Positions 17,911-25,688 of a stretch of DNA of 64,000 bases are shown one piece after another. Numbering within the stretch: position 1 is the first letter of the stretch; the number at the start of each line of letters is the position of its first letter. A program made the translations under genes and the position numbers. Below the pieces are notes generated by a model. It saw nothing but the letters and a program-made list of their open reading frames with translations, made no database searches and was not told the DNA's origin. Source of the stretch: Streptomyces sp. CG4 (GTDB taxonomy: Bacteria; Actinomycetota; Actinomycetes; Streptomycetales; Streptomycetaceae); the NCBI RefSeq assembly GCF_041080655.1, contig NZ_CP163525.1, forward strand, positions 7,812,001-7,876,000, read 5' to 3'.

Positions 17911-19011
17911 GTGGCCGACGACCGTCCCGTACCGCTCGACGAGTACCCGGTGCACCAGGTACCGCTGTCCATGAAGCACGTGGCGACCGGCGACCGCAAC
18001 GCCTACGACCGCTGCATCTTCCATGTCTTCGACCACTCCGGCCGCGCCCTGCTCATCCTCGGCCTCGGCGTCTACCCCAACCTGGGTGTGATCGACGCCT
18101 ACGCCACCCTGCGCACCGGCGACACCCTGCACGCCGTCCGCGCCTCGGACGCCCTGGGCGCGGACCGGATGCGGCTCGCCGTGGGTCCGCTGCGCATCGA
18201 GGTCCCGCGGCCACTCGAGGAACTGCGCCTGATCTGCGAGGACGAGCAGGTGTCGTACGACCTCACCTGGACGGCCGCCTTCCCCGCCCTCTGGGAGCCG
18301 CACCACCTGCAGCGCCGGGGCGACCGGCTCACCCTGGAGGGCCGCCGCTTCGTCCAGGCCGGCACCGCCGAGGGCGTGATCCGGGCCGCGGGGACGGAGT
18401 TCCGGGTCGCCGCGCACGACTGGACCGGCACCCGGGACCGCAGCTGGGGCGTGCGGCCGGTGCCGGGCGAGGACGGCGGGCGGCTCGCCGCCGACCACCC
18501 CACCGAGGGCTTCCACTGGATCTGGTGCCCGGTGCGCTTCGCGGACCGCTTCCTGATGGTCGTCACCCAGGAGGACGCCGACGGTTACCGCTCCCTGAAC
18601 GACGCCACCCTGGTCCGCCCCGGCCGGCGCGACCGTCAACTGGGCTGGCCCCGGGCCGAGATCGACTACCGCTCCGGCACCCGCCACCCGGAACGGGCGG
18701 TCATCCATCTGGGGGACGCCCGGGGCCCGCAGAAGCTCGACGTCGAGATCCTGGCCTCCTCGCCGCTCGCGCTCGGCGCGGGCTATCCACCGGCGGACGA
18801 CTGGCAGCACGGAACCTGGCGCGGCCCCGGCTGGACCGACCGCCGCACCTACGACCTGACCCTGCCGCACCCCCTGGCCGGTTACGGCGTCACCGACCAC
18901 TCCGCCCGCTTCCGGCTCGACGGGCAGACCGGTCACGGCATCTTCGAACACGGCTCGTTCGGCCGGCACGACCCGAGCGGCTTCACCGGCTTCGACTCGG
19001 TCGCACCCTGA
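17911..19011 (+). CDS. DUF7064-like / AttH-lipocalin-like protein
   Basis: A 366-aa soluble, beta-rich protein without signal peptide. It resembles the DUF7064/DUF7065 proteins, related to carotenoid hydratase and AttH lipocalins, that sit next to APH-fold genes in actinobacterial lipid and steroid breakdown clusters. Visible blocks: LLILGLGVYPNLGVIDAY, HWIWCPVRFADRFLMVVTQE and ARFRLDGQTGHGIFEHGSFGRH. The reaction is unknown. The GTG at 17911 is chosen because GGGGG (17901-17905) lies at the right distance; GTG 17905 is an alternative. It forms an operon with the next gene (14-base gap), preceded by the CTGACG palindrome. Confidence 0.7.
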   Translation: MADDRPVPLDEYPVHQVPLSMKHVATGDRNAYDRCIFHVFDHSGRALLILGLGVYPNLGVIDAYATLRTGDTLHAVRASDALGADRMRLAVGPLRIEVPRPLEELRLICEDEQVSYDLTWTAAFPALWEPHHLQRRGDRLTLEGRRFVQAGTAEGVIRAAGTEFRVAAHDWTGTRDRSWGVRPVPGEDGGRLAADHPTEGFHWIWCPVRFADRFLMVVTQEDADGYRSLNDATLVRPGRRDRQLGWPRAEIDYRSGTRHPERAVIHLGDARGPQKLDVEILASSPLALGAGYPPADDWQHGTWRGPGWTDRRTYDLTLPHPLAGYGVTDHSARFRLDGQTGHGIFEHGSFGRHDPSGFTGFDSVAP

Positions 19012-19025
19012 GGGAGGAGCCCGCC

Positions 19026-20120
19026 ATGGCCACGGCACCCCGCCCCCGCACCACCACCCGCGACCCCGAGGAACTGGCTCGGCGCCTCACCGCCTGGCTC
19101 GGCACCCGGCTGCCCGGCGCCAAGGCCACCGGCGTCACCGGCCCGGCCTCCAACGGCATGTCCAGCGAGACCCTGCTGTTCGACATCGAGCACCCCGAAG
19201 CCCCGTGGCGGGCCTGCGCGTTGCGGCTGGCGGCGGACCCGGCGGCGTACACGGTGTTCCCCTCCTACGACATGGCCCGCCAGTACCGCACCCTGCGCCT
19301 GGTGGCCGAGCACACCGATGTGCCCGTGCCCCGCGTGCTGTGGCTGGAGGAGGACCCGGGCCCGCTCGGGGCGCCGTTCTTCGTCATGGAGCGGGTCGCC
19401 GGGCGCGTGCCGCCGGACGTCATGCCGTACACCTACGAGGGCAGCTGGCTGCAGGCGGCGAGCGACGCCGAGCGCGAGCACCTGGAGGTCGCGACCGTCG
19501 GACTGCTGGCCCGCCTGCACGACCAAGTGCCCTGGGCCCGGGCCGGGTTCCTCGCCCTGCCCGGTGCGGGCGACACCCTGCGCCGGCATGTCACGGCCCA
19601 ACGCGCCTACTACGCCTGGGTGATCGACGGCCTGCCCCGCTCACCCCTCATCGAGGCCGCCTTCGACCGCCTGGAGCAGCTGTGGCCGAGCGAGACGGGC
19701 GAATCCGTCCTCAGCTGGGGTGACGCCCGCATCGGCAACATCGTGTACGACGGGTTCGACCCCGTCGCCGTCCTGGACTGGGAGATGGCGGCACTCGCCC
19801 CGCGCGAGGTCGACCTCGGCTGGACCGTCTATCTGCACCGCTTCTTCCACGACCTCTCGGTCGCCTCCGGACAGCGCGGACTCCCGGACTTCCTGCGCCG
19901 CGACCGCGTCGAGGCCCGCTACGCCCGCCTGACCGGCCACACCCCGCGCGACATGGACTTCCACACCCTCTACGCGGCCCTGCGGCACGCGATCGTCATG
20001 CTGCGCGTCGCCTACCGTCAGGCGCACTTCGGAGAGGTCGCCGTCCCGGCGGACCCGGACACGCTGATCCTGCACCACGACAGCCTGCGCGCCATGGTGC
20101 AGGGCACGTACTGGGATTGA
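19026..20120 (+). CDS. APH-fold phosphotransferase (ACAD11-like type)
   Basis: A 364-aa aminoglycoside-phosphotransferase-fold protein. The Brenner motif appears as LSWGDARIGNIV, with Trp in place of the usual His, and the metal-binding Asp as AVLDWEMAALAPREVDLGW. N-terminal lobe: TGPASNGMSSETLLFD, then CALRLAADPAAY with an Arg where the ATP-binding Lys may be expected. Relatives fused to or next to acyl-CoA dehydrogenases (ACAD11 type) phosphorylate hydroxyacyl substrates; that fits the acyl-CoA dehydrogenase upstream and the lipid-like partner gene. RBS GGGAGGAG before ATG 19026. Confidence 0.82.
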   Translation: MATAPRPRTTTRDPEELARRLTAWLGTRLPGAKATGVTGPASNGMSSETLLFDIEHPEAPWRACALRLAADPAAYTVFPSYDMARQYRTLRLVAEHTDVPVPRVLWLEEDPGPLGAPFFVMERVAGRVPPDVMPYTYEGSWLQAASDAEREHLEVATVGLLARLHDQVPWARAGFLALPGAGDTLRRHVTAQRAYYAWVIDGLPRSPLIEAAFDRLEQLWPSETGESVLSWGDARIGNIVYDGFDPVAVLDWEMAALAPREVDLGWTVYLHRFFHDLSVASGQRGLPDFLRRDRVEARYARLTGHTPRDMDFHTLYAALRHAIVMLRVAYRQAHFGEVAVPADPDTLILHHDSLRAMVQGTYWD

Positions 20121-20142
20121 GCCGGATCCGGCCGGGAGGGGC

Positions 20143-20577
20143 TCAGGCGGCGGCCTGGCCGCGCATCGCCGGTACGCGCATCGGGCGCGAGCCCGGGCCG
20201 CCGACGTGCGAGAAGGGCTGCGTCCGCCAGTCCAGGCCCTGGGGGAGCGTCAGCAGCAGGGCGGTGTCCTGCTCCTGCGGCTCGGCGGACTCGTCCGCGG
20301 GGCGGGCCTCGGCCGCCGAACGGCCCGTACCCGCACAGACCGTGAGCCCGAACGGGTTCCACGGCGAGGCGCACAGCGCGTGCTCCGGCAGGATCTCCTC
20401 GTCCGCCAGCAGCGCGATCGGCTGGGCGCAGTCCGGGCAGATCACCCGGTACCCCTCGAAGGTCTCGTAGGCGTCGAGTTCGTCGTCGAGGGCGTCGGTC
20501 TCGATGCCCTCCGGTTCGGGCTCGGCGGCCTGCTGCCGCTTGGACGTGGCTCGACCAGGGTGATGGACACTCTGCAT
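20143..20577 (-). CDS. hypothetical protein with CPDC motif
   Basis: A 144-aa acidic protein I cannot assign. Residues about 45-60 hold VICPDCAQPIALLADEE and a third Cys follows in HALCASPWNP, hinting at a small metal site, though the count of ligands is low. The rest is low-complexity Glu/Ala/Pro-rich. The ATG at 20577 has GGGGGAG upstream. It is convergent with the phosphotransferase gene (22-base gap) and divergent from the Lrp gene. Confidence 0.6.
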   Translation of the reverse strand: MQSVHHPGRATSKRQQAAEPEPEGIETDALDDELDAYETFEGYRVICPDCAQPIALLADEEILPEHALCASPWNPFGLTVCAGTGRSAAEARPADESAEPQEQDTALLLTLPQGLDWRTQPFSHVGGPGSRPMRVPAMRGQAAA

Positions 20578-20821
20578 GGGATTCTCCCCCTAAGGCTGGG
20601 CCGTGAAGGCGCTGCGGCCTCGACCACAGCAAGCACTTCCCGTCCGCTCTCGGCGGTAATCACGAGAACATCACGGAGCCCGTTCGAGGCGTGTGTCGTT
20701 CGTCACATGCCTCATGCAGATGCGCGGTGCGGGCCCGCTGCGGCGCTTTTTGTATCGAACCGGCCATGACCTGCGCTCTCGGCTATCCCGGAGGATCAAG
20801 CGCACTGTAGGTTTTGGCGCC

Positions 20822-21262
20822 ATGGAGGAGCTGGACCGACAGATCGTGCAGCTGCTCGTCAAGGACGGGCGGATGAGCTACACAGACCTGGGCAAGGCCA
20901 CGGGCCTGTCCACGTCGGCCGTGCACCAGCGGGTGCGCCGGCTGGAACAGCGTGGCGTCATCCGCGGCTATGCCGCGGTGGTCGACCCCGAGGCCGTCGG
21001 GCTGCCGCTCACCGCGTTCATCTCGGTGAAACCGTTCGACCCCAGCGCCCCCGACGACATCGCGGACCGGCTCGCCGGCGTCCCCGAGATCGAGGCCTGT
21101 CACAGCGTCGCCGGCGACGAGAACTACATCCTCAAGGTCCGCGTGGCCACCCCCCACGAACTGGAGGAACTCCTGGCCCGGCTGCGCGGCCTGGCAGGGG
21201 TGTCGACGCGGACGACGGTGGTCCTGTCCACACCGTACGAGGCACGGCCGCCGCGGATCTGA
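20822..21262 (+). CDS. Lrp/AsnC-family regulator
   Basis: A 146-aa regulator with N-terminal helix-turn-helix (about 1-55: MEELDRQIVQLLVKDGRMSY, then LGKATGLSTSAVHQRVRRLEQRGVI) and a C-terminal RAM effector domain (about 65-140: LTAFISVKPFD, EACHSVAGDENYILKVRV). Such proteins sense amino acids and often control amino-acid transport or breakdown. ATG 20822 fits the family start; the frame is open upstream but without similarity. It lies 73 bases before an amidohydrolase that may be its target. Confidence 0.9.
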   Translation: MEELDRQIVQLLVKDGRMSYTDLGKATGLSTSAVHQRVRRLEQRGVIRGYAAVVDPEAVGLPLTAFISVKPFDPSAPDDIADRLAGVPEIEACHSVAGDENYILKVRVATPHELEELLARLRGLAGVSTRTTVVLSTPYEARPPRI

Positions 21263-21335
21263 TCACCGCGTGCGGGGGCGCCTCGCGGGCGCCCCGGGTA
21301 CAACTCGCGCCGACCGGGGCGGGAAACTGTCCGCT

Positions 21336-22943
21336 ATGAGTGAGCCCACCGCCGAGCCCCCCAAGACCGTCCTCCTGCGCCGAGGAGAGGTGCACAGCCC
21401 CGCGGACCCGTTCGCCACGGCGATGGTGGTGGAGCGCGGCCAAGTCGCCTGGGTCGGCTCCGAGGGCGCCGCCGACGCCTTCGCCGACGGCGTGGACGAG
21501 GTGATCGACCTCGACGGCGCCCTCGTCACCCCGGCCTTCACCGACGCCCATGTGCACACCACCGCCACCGGTCTCGCCCTGACCGGCCTGGACCTCTCCA
21601 CGGCCCCCTCGCTGGACGCGGCGCTCGCCCTGGTCCGCGCCTTCGCCGCCGCCCGCCCGGACGACCGCGTCCTGCTGGGCCACGGCTGGGACGCCGCCCG
21701 CTGGCCCGGCGGCCGCCCGCCGACGCGCGCCGAACTCGACGAGGCCACCGGCGGCCGCCCGCTGTACCTCTCCCGTATCGACGTGCACTCGGCGGTCGTC
21801 ACCACCGCCCTGCTGGACCTGGTCCCCGACGCCGTCCCGCGCACGGACGCCCCGCTCACCAAGGACGACCACCACGCCGTACGCCAGGCCGCGCTCGCCG
21901 CCATCACCCCGGCCCAGCGCGCCGAGGCCCAGCGCACCGCTCTCGCCCACGCGGCCTCCCTGGGCATCGGCTCGGTGCACGAGTGCGGCGGCCCGCAGAT
22001 CTCCTCCGAGGACGACTTCACCGGTCTGCTGAAGCTCGCCGCCGAGGCGCCCGGGCCCCGTGTCGTGGGCTACTGGGCCGAGCAGAATGCCGACAGGGCA
22101 CGGGAGCTGGGCGCCGTAGGCGCGGCCGGCGACCTCTTCGCCGACGGCGCCCTCGGCTCGCACACCGCCTGCCTGCACGAGCCGTACGCCGACGCCGACC
22201 ACGCCGGCACCGCCTATCTGGACGCCGAGGCCGTCGCGGCCCATGTCGTCGTCTGCACGGAGGCGGGGCTGCAGGCCGGTTTCCACGCGATCGGCGACGC
22301 CGCCGTGAGCGCCGTCGTGGCGGGCGTGCGCGCCGCCGCCGAGAAGCTCGGTCTCGCCCGGATCCGCGCCGCCCGCCATCGCGTGGAGCACGCCGAGATG
22401 CTCACCCCCGAGACCGTCGCCGGCTTCGCCGAGCTGGGCCTCATCGCCTCCGTGCAGCCCGCCTTCGACGCGCTGTGGGGCGGCGAGGACGGCATGTACG
22501 CCCGGCGGCTGGGCGCCGAGCGGGCCCGCACCCTCAACCCCTTCGCGGCTCTGCTCCGCGCGGGCGTGCCGCTCGCCTTCGGCTCCGACAGCCCGGTCAC
22601 CCCGCTCGACCCGTGGGGCACCGTCCGCGCCGCCGCCTTCCATCACACGCCCGGGCACCGGGTCTCCGTGCGCGCCGCGTTCACGGCACACACGCGTGGC
22701 GGCTGGCGGGCCATCGGCCGGGACGACGCGGGCGTCCTGGTGCCGGGCGCACCCGCCGACTATGCCGTCTGGCACACCGGCGAGCTGGTCGTCCAGGCCC
22801 CCGACGACCGGGTGGCCCGCTGGTCGACCGACCCGCGCTCGGGCACGCCCGGCCTGCCCGACCTCACCCCGGGCCGTGACCTGCCGGTCTGCCTGCGCAC
22901 GGTGGTGGGCGGACGGACGGTGTTCGTAGGGCCGGGCGAGTGA
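21336..22943 (+). CDS. metal-dependent amidohydrolase (YtcJ-like)
   Basis: A 535-aa amidohydrolase of the YtcJ/exoenzyme-regulatory type. The metal site begins with FTDAHVHTTATG; other marks are SRIDVHSAVVTTALL, the His in AGFHAIGDAAVSAVV, RHRVEHAEML and the C-terminal Asp in PLAFGSDSPVTPLDPW. These enzymes hydrolyse amide-type bonds in small molecules; substrate not predictable. ATG 21336 begins the protein after a short gap following lrp. No signal peptide, so cytoplasmic. Confidence 0.87.
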   Translation: MSEPTAEPPKTVLLRRGEVHSPADPFATAMVVERGQVAWVGSEGAADAFADGVDEVIDLDGALVTPAFTDAHVHTTATGLALTGLDLSTAPSLDAALALVRAFAAARPDDRVLLGHGWDAARWPGGRPPTRAELDEATGGRPLYLSRIDVHSAVVTTALLDLVPDAVPRTDAPLTKDDHHAVRQAALAAITPAQRAEAQRTALAHAASLGIGSVHECGGPQISSEDDFTGLLKLAAEAPGPRVVGYWAEQNADRARELGAVGAAGDLFADGALGSHTACLHEPYADADHAGTAYLDAEAVAAHVVVCTEAGLQAGFHAIGDAAVSAVVAGVRAAAEKLGLARIRAARHRVEHAEMLTPETVAGFAELGLIASVQPAFDALWGGEDGMYARRLGAERARTLNPFAALLRAGVPLAFGSDSPVTPLDPWGTVRAAAFHHTPGHRVSVRAAFTAHTRGGWRAIGRDDAGVLVPGAPADYAVWHTGELVVQAPDDRVARWSTDPRSGTPGLPDLTPGRDLPVCLRTVVGGRTVFVGPGE

Positions 22944-23498
22944 TCTACGGGCGGGGCGCGGCCGCGACCGGCCGCCGGCGCCCCGCCGCCCGACCTGCGC
23001 ATCCTCGTCGACGAACCCGGCATCTTGGTCGTCGTAGCAGGTCAGAGGGCTGTTGACAGTCGACGGCCGAGGGCCGGTAGGTTCGGCCGAGTCCACCACC
23101 GGACGCCCGACCGGGGAGCGTTCGTGCAACTCGTCGCAGCGCCGCTGGGTCAGGGACGGTGTGCCGCACCGGGGCACCGTCGCTGGGAGCCAGGCTCAGC
23201 GCCCGCGCCGCCGAGGGAACGTTCCGGCCCGGCAAGGTGTGACCCGGGTGGGGCCCGTGCGCTCAGTAGACAACGGCTTTCGGTCGATCCGCAGCCAGCG
23301 GGTCCCAGGTCGGCCCGAAGGGCGCCGGGCCCCCATCCGCCGTGGCGGGGGAGCCGGGACAGCCGGCCGAGAAGGAGCCGAAGAGCGCATTCTTACCCCC
23401 CTCTAGCGGAATCGACACCGCTCTGGGAACGACCCGGTAGGTCATCCCAGGCCGTGACCACTATGGTGGACCCCTGCGTACGATCAGAAGGGGCAGCA
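22944..23498. other. 555-base gene-free region before ppm1
   Basis: No frame here has convincing codon use. A promoter-like pair, TTGACA (23053-23058) and TAGGTT (23078-23083), with a 19-base spacer points toward ppm1 and would give a leader of about 400 bases or an independent small RNA. The stretch contains several GC-rich inverted repeats, such as GGTGCCCCGGTGC-type pairs near 23160-23190. I could not match it to a known riboswitch class. Confidence 0.5.
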
Positions 23499-24308
23499 GT
23501 GAACGACGGCGACGGGACCTTGGCGGCCAAGGACCAGGGGAGGCAGTTCGGTCCGCTCGGCACGGCCTTGGTGATCATTCCGACCTATAACGAGGCGGAG
23601 AACATCAAGACGATCGTCGGCCGGGTGCGCAAGTCCGTCCCCGAGGCGCACGTGCTGATCGCGGACGACAACAGCCCCGACGGCACCGGCAAGCTCGCCG
23701 ACGAACTGGCCGCCGAGGACGAGAACGTCCAGGTCATGCACCGCAAGGGCAAGGAGGGCCTCGGCGCCGCGTACCTCGCGGGCTTCCGCTGGGGCCTGGA
23801 GCACGGCTACGGCGTGCTGATCGAGATGGACGCCGACGGCTCCCACCAGCCCGAGGAACTGCCCCGGCTGCTGACCGCCCTCAAGAGCGCCGACCTGGTG
23901 CTCGGCTCCCGCTGGGTGCCCGGTGGCCGCGTGGTGAACTGGCCCAAGTCCCGCGTGTTCATCTCCCGCGGCGGCAGCCTCTACTCCCGGCTCGCCCTGG
24001 ACCTGCCGCTGCGCGACATCACCGGCGGCTACCGCGCGTTCCGCCGTGAGACCCTGCAGGGCCTGGGCCTGGACGAGGTCGCCTCGCAGGGCTACTGCTT
24101 CCAGGTCGACCTGGCTCGCCGCGCGGTCAAGTCCGGCTATCACGTGGTCGAGGTCCCGATCACCTTCGTCGAGCGGGAACTCGGCGACTCCAAGATGAGC
24201 AAGAACATCCTCGTCGAGGCGCTGTGGCGGGTCACCGCCTGGGGTGCCGCGGAGCGTGTCGCCAAGCTCAAGGGTCTGGCCGGGGGCCGGTCCGCCAAGC
24301 AGGCCTAG
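23499..24308 (+). CDS. ppm1: polyprenol phosphate mannosyltransferase
   Basis: GT2-family enzyme of 269 aa that moves mannose from GDP-mannose to polyprenol phosphate for protein O-mannosylation. In S. coelicolor ppm1 is needed for phage phiC31 infection. Motifs: IIPTYNEAENIKTIV, ADDNSPDGTG, metal-binding MDADGSHQP, GSRWVPGG and the acceptor region GGYRAFRRETLQGL. No membrane helices, as in other Streptomyces Ppm1, so it acts at the cytoplasmic face of the membrane. The GTG at 23499 follows AAGGGG; an in-frame ATG at 23463 is an alternative. fxsA follows 78 bases on. Confidence 0.93.
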   Translation: MNDGDGTLAAKDQGRQFGPLGTALVIIPTYNEAENIKTIVGRVRKSVPEAHVLIADDNSPDGTGKLADELAAEDENVQVMHRKGKEGLGAAYLAGFRWGLEHGYGVLIEMDADGSHQPEELPRLLTALKSADLVLGSRWVPGGRVVNWPKSRVFISRGGSLYSRLALDLPLRDITGGYRAFRRETLQGLGLDEVASQGYCFQVDLARRAVKSGYHVVEVPITFVERELGDSKMSKNILVEALWRVTAWGAAERVAKLKGLAGGRSAKQA

Positions 24309-24386
24309 GCTCGCTCAGGTCGCCGCCCGGCTCCGGCCGGGCGTCCCCTTATCCCGAGCTGAGCCGCCGCCAGGCACACTGGGAGC

Positions 24387-24944
24387 ATGACGACTGGCGC
24401 TCCGACCTCTCCGTACCCCACCACCCGGCCCCGGCGCTCCCGGCTGCGCAGGTTTCTGCCGCTGGGGGTCGCCGCCTGGCTGGTGCTGGAGATCTGGCTG
24501 CTGACCCTCGTCGCGGGCGCGGCCGGCGGGTTCGCCGTGTTCCTGCTGCTCGTCGCGGGCTTCGTGGCCGGCTCCGTGGTCATCAAGCGGGCCGGCCGCC
24601 GCGCCTTCCAGAGTCTGAACGAGGCGCTGCAGCGGGGCGGTTCGCCGAAGAGCGGCGGTGGCAACGGGCTCATGATGCTCGGTGGCCTGCTGCTGATGAT
24701 CCCCGGTCTGGTCTCCGACGTGGCCGGCCTACTCCTGCTCGTCCCGCCGGTCCAGAAGGCCGTGAGCCGGTACGCCGAGAGAGCCCTGGACAAGAGGCTG
24801 CGCTCGGCGGCCCCGGGCGGCTTCGGTGACGCCTTCCAGCAGGCCCGTATCCACCGCCCCGACGGCAAGGTCGTACCGGGCGAGGTCATCCGGGAGGACG
24901 ACCGCCCGGAGCCGGGGGAGCACTACTCGCCGCTGACGCGCTGA
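24387..24944 (+). CDS. fxsA: FxsA-family membrane protein
   Basis: A 185-aa inner-membrane protein of the FxsA family (named for suppression of phage F exclusion). Three to four hydrophobic segments lie at about residues 22-40, 45-65 and 90-120, with LMMLGGLLLMIPGLVSDVAGLLLLVPP as the signature, written here in part only: MIPGLVSDVAGLLLL. The cytosolic tail is charged and ends after RPEPGEHYSP. It comes after ppm1 in the same direction and before a strong terminator, so the pair may be one operon. Confidence 0.9.
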   Translation: MTTGAPTSPYPTTRPRRSRLRRFLPLGVAAWLVLEIWLLTLVAGAAGGFAVFLLLVAGFVAGSVVIKRAGRRAFQSLNEALQRGGSPKSGGGNGLMMLGGLLLMIPGLVSDVAGLLLLVPPVQKAVSRYAERALDKRLRSAAPGGFGDAFQQARIHRPDGKVVPGEVIREDDRPEPGEHYSPLTR

Positions 24945-24965
24945 GCGCGCCCCGCATCCACACAA

Positions 24966-25010
24966 AACCGCGGGCGCCGTACGTGAAACTCACGTACGGC
25001 GCCCGCGGTT
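24966..25010. terminator. strong bidirectional hairpin terminator
   Basis: A perfect 20-bp stem: AACCGCGGGCGCCGTACGTG at 24966-24985 pairs with its exact complement at 24991-25010 across a 5-base loop. It stands between the convergent fxsA and rbpA genes and should end both transcripts. It is the longest perfect hairpin I see in the window. Confidence 0.92.
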
Positions 25011-25024
25011 CTTCGTGTGCCGCG

Positions 25025-25399
25025 CTATGCAGACTTGCGGCTGTCCCGGGGGTGAACTGCGATGTTCATCGCCCCCGAGCGCAGGACCGCCAGGCGCTCC
25101 TCGAGGACCTCTTCGAGCTCCTCACGCGTGCGCCGCTCCATCAGCATGTCCCAGTGGGTACGCGCGGGCTTGGCCTTCTTCTCCTCAGGGCCGTCGCCGT
25201 CGACGAGGAGTGCCTGGGCCCCGCAGACCTTGCACTCCCACTCCGGCGGAATCTCCGCCTCGACCGAGAAGGGCATCTCGAAACGGTGCCCCTTCTCACA
25301 TGCGTACTCCACGGCCTGGCGCGGGGCCAGGTCGATACCGCGGTCCGTCTCGTAGCTGGTCACCACGAGGCGCGTACCGCGAAGAGCTCGCTCACTCAT
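25025..25399 (-). CDS. rbpA: RNA polymerase-binding protein RbpA
   Basis: RbpA, 124 aa, is an essential or growth-critical actinobacterial RNA polymerase partner that binds the principal sigma factor and promoter DNA and raises basal and rifampicin-tolerant transcription. Visible: the N-terminal tail (GTRLVVTSYETDRG), the zinc-binding core (VEYACEKGHRFEMPF, EWECKVCGAQALLVDGD), the basic linker EEKKAKPARTHWDMLMER and the sigma-interaction helix RREELEEVLEERL-like TREELEEVLEERLAVLR. Matches S. coelicolor SCO1421. A SigR-type promoter lies 62-87 bases upstream. Confidence 0.97.
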   Translation of the reverse strand: MSERALRGTRLVVTSYETDRGIDLAPRQAVEYACEKGHRFEMPFSVEAEIPPEWECKVCGAQALLVDGDGPEEKKAKPARTHWDMLMERRTREELEEVLEERLAVLRSGAMNIAVHPRDSRKSA

Positions 25400-25460
25400 G
25401 AATCGTGCCTCCCGGGCTTGTCGCCCACAGGACAGGTGTCGCTGTCGTCGTCATCCGGTC

Positions 25461-25486
25461 AACGTCCGGTCGGCGGTAAAGATTCC
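25461..25486 (-). promoter_or_regulatory. SigR-type promoter of rbpA
   Basis: On the minus strand GGAAT (25486-25482), 18 bases, GTT (25463-25461) is an exact match to the SigR consensus GGAAT-N18-GTT for thiol oxidative stress. rbpA is an established SigR target in S. coelicolor. The start site would be near 25454, giving a leader of about 55 bases. Confidence 0.88.
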
Positions 25487-25573
25487 CGTTCCGTGTCCCG
25501 TTCCGGGTCATGCGTCGCCGTCGTAGCCGCAGCCTTGCTGACCAATGTCGTACCCACCGGCGCCCGGTTTGTC

Positions 25574-25591
25574 ACATCTGCTAGCAGATGT
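25574..25591. promoter_or_regulatory. 18-bp perfect palindrome upstream of rbpA
   Basis: ACATCTGCTAGCAGATGT is self-complementary over all 18 bases. It sits 88 bases upstream of the SigR promoter and 97 bases after the MFS stop, both on the minus strand. It may be an operator for a second rbpA promoter, or a weak terminator for the MFS gene (7-bp stem, CTAG loop). Unlike most of the region it is only 44% G+C. Confidence 0.5.
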
Positions 25592-25688
25592 CACCCAGCG
25601 TTTCGGCATCTTTGACGCGCAGTAACGGTACGCCTGGCGGGCCAAAGGCGTACACTACCGCCCTTTCGGGTTGAGCGCTAAATCGATG

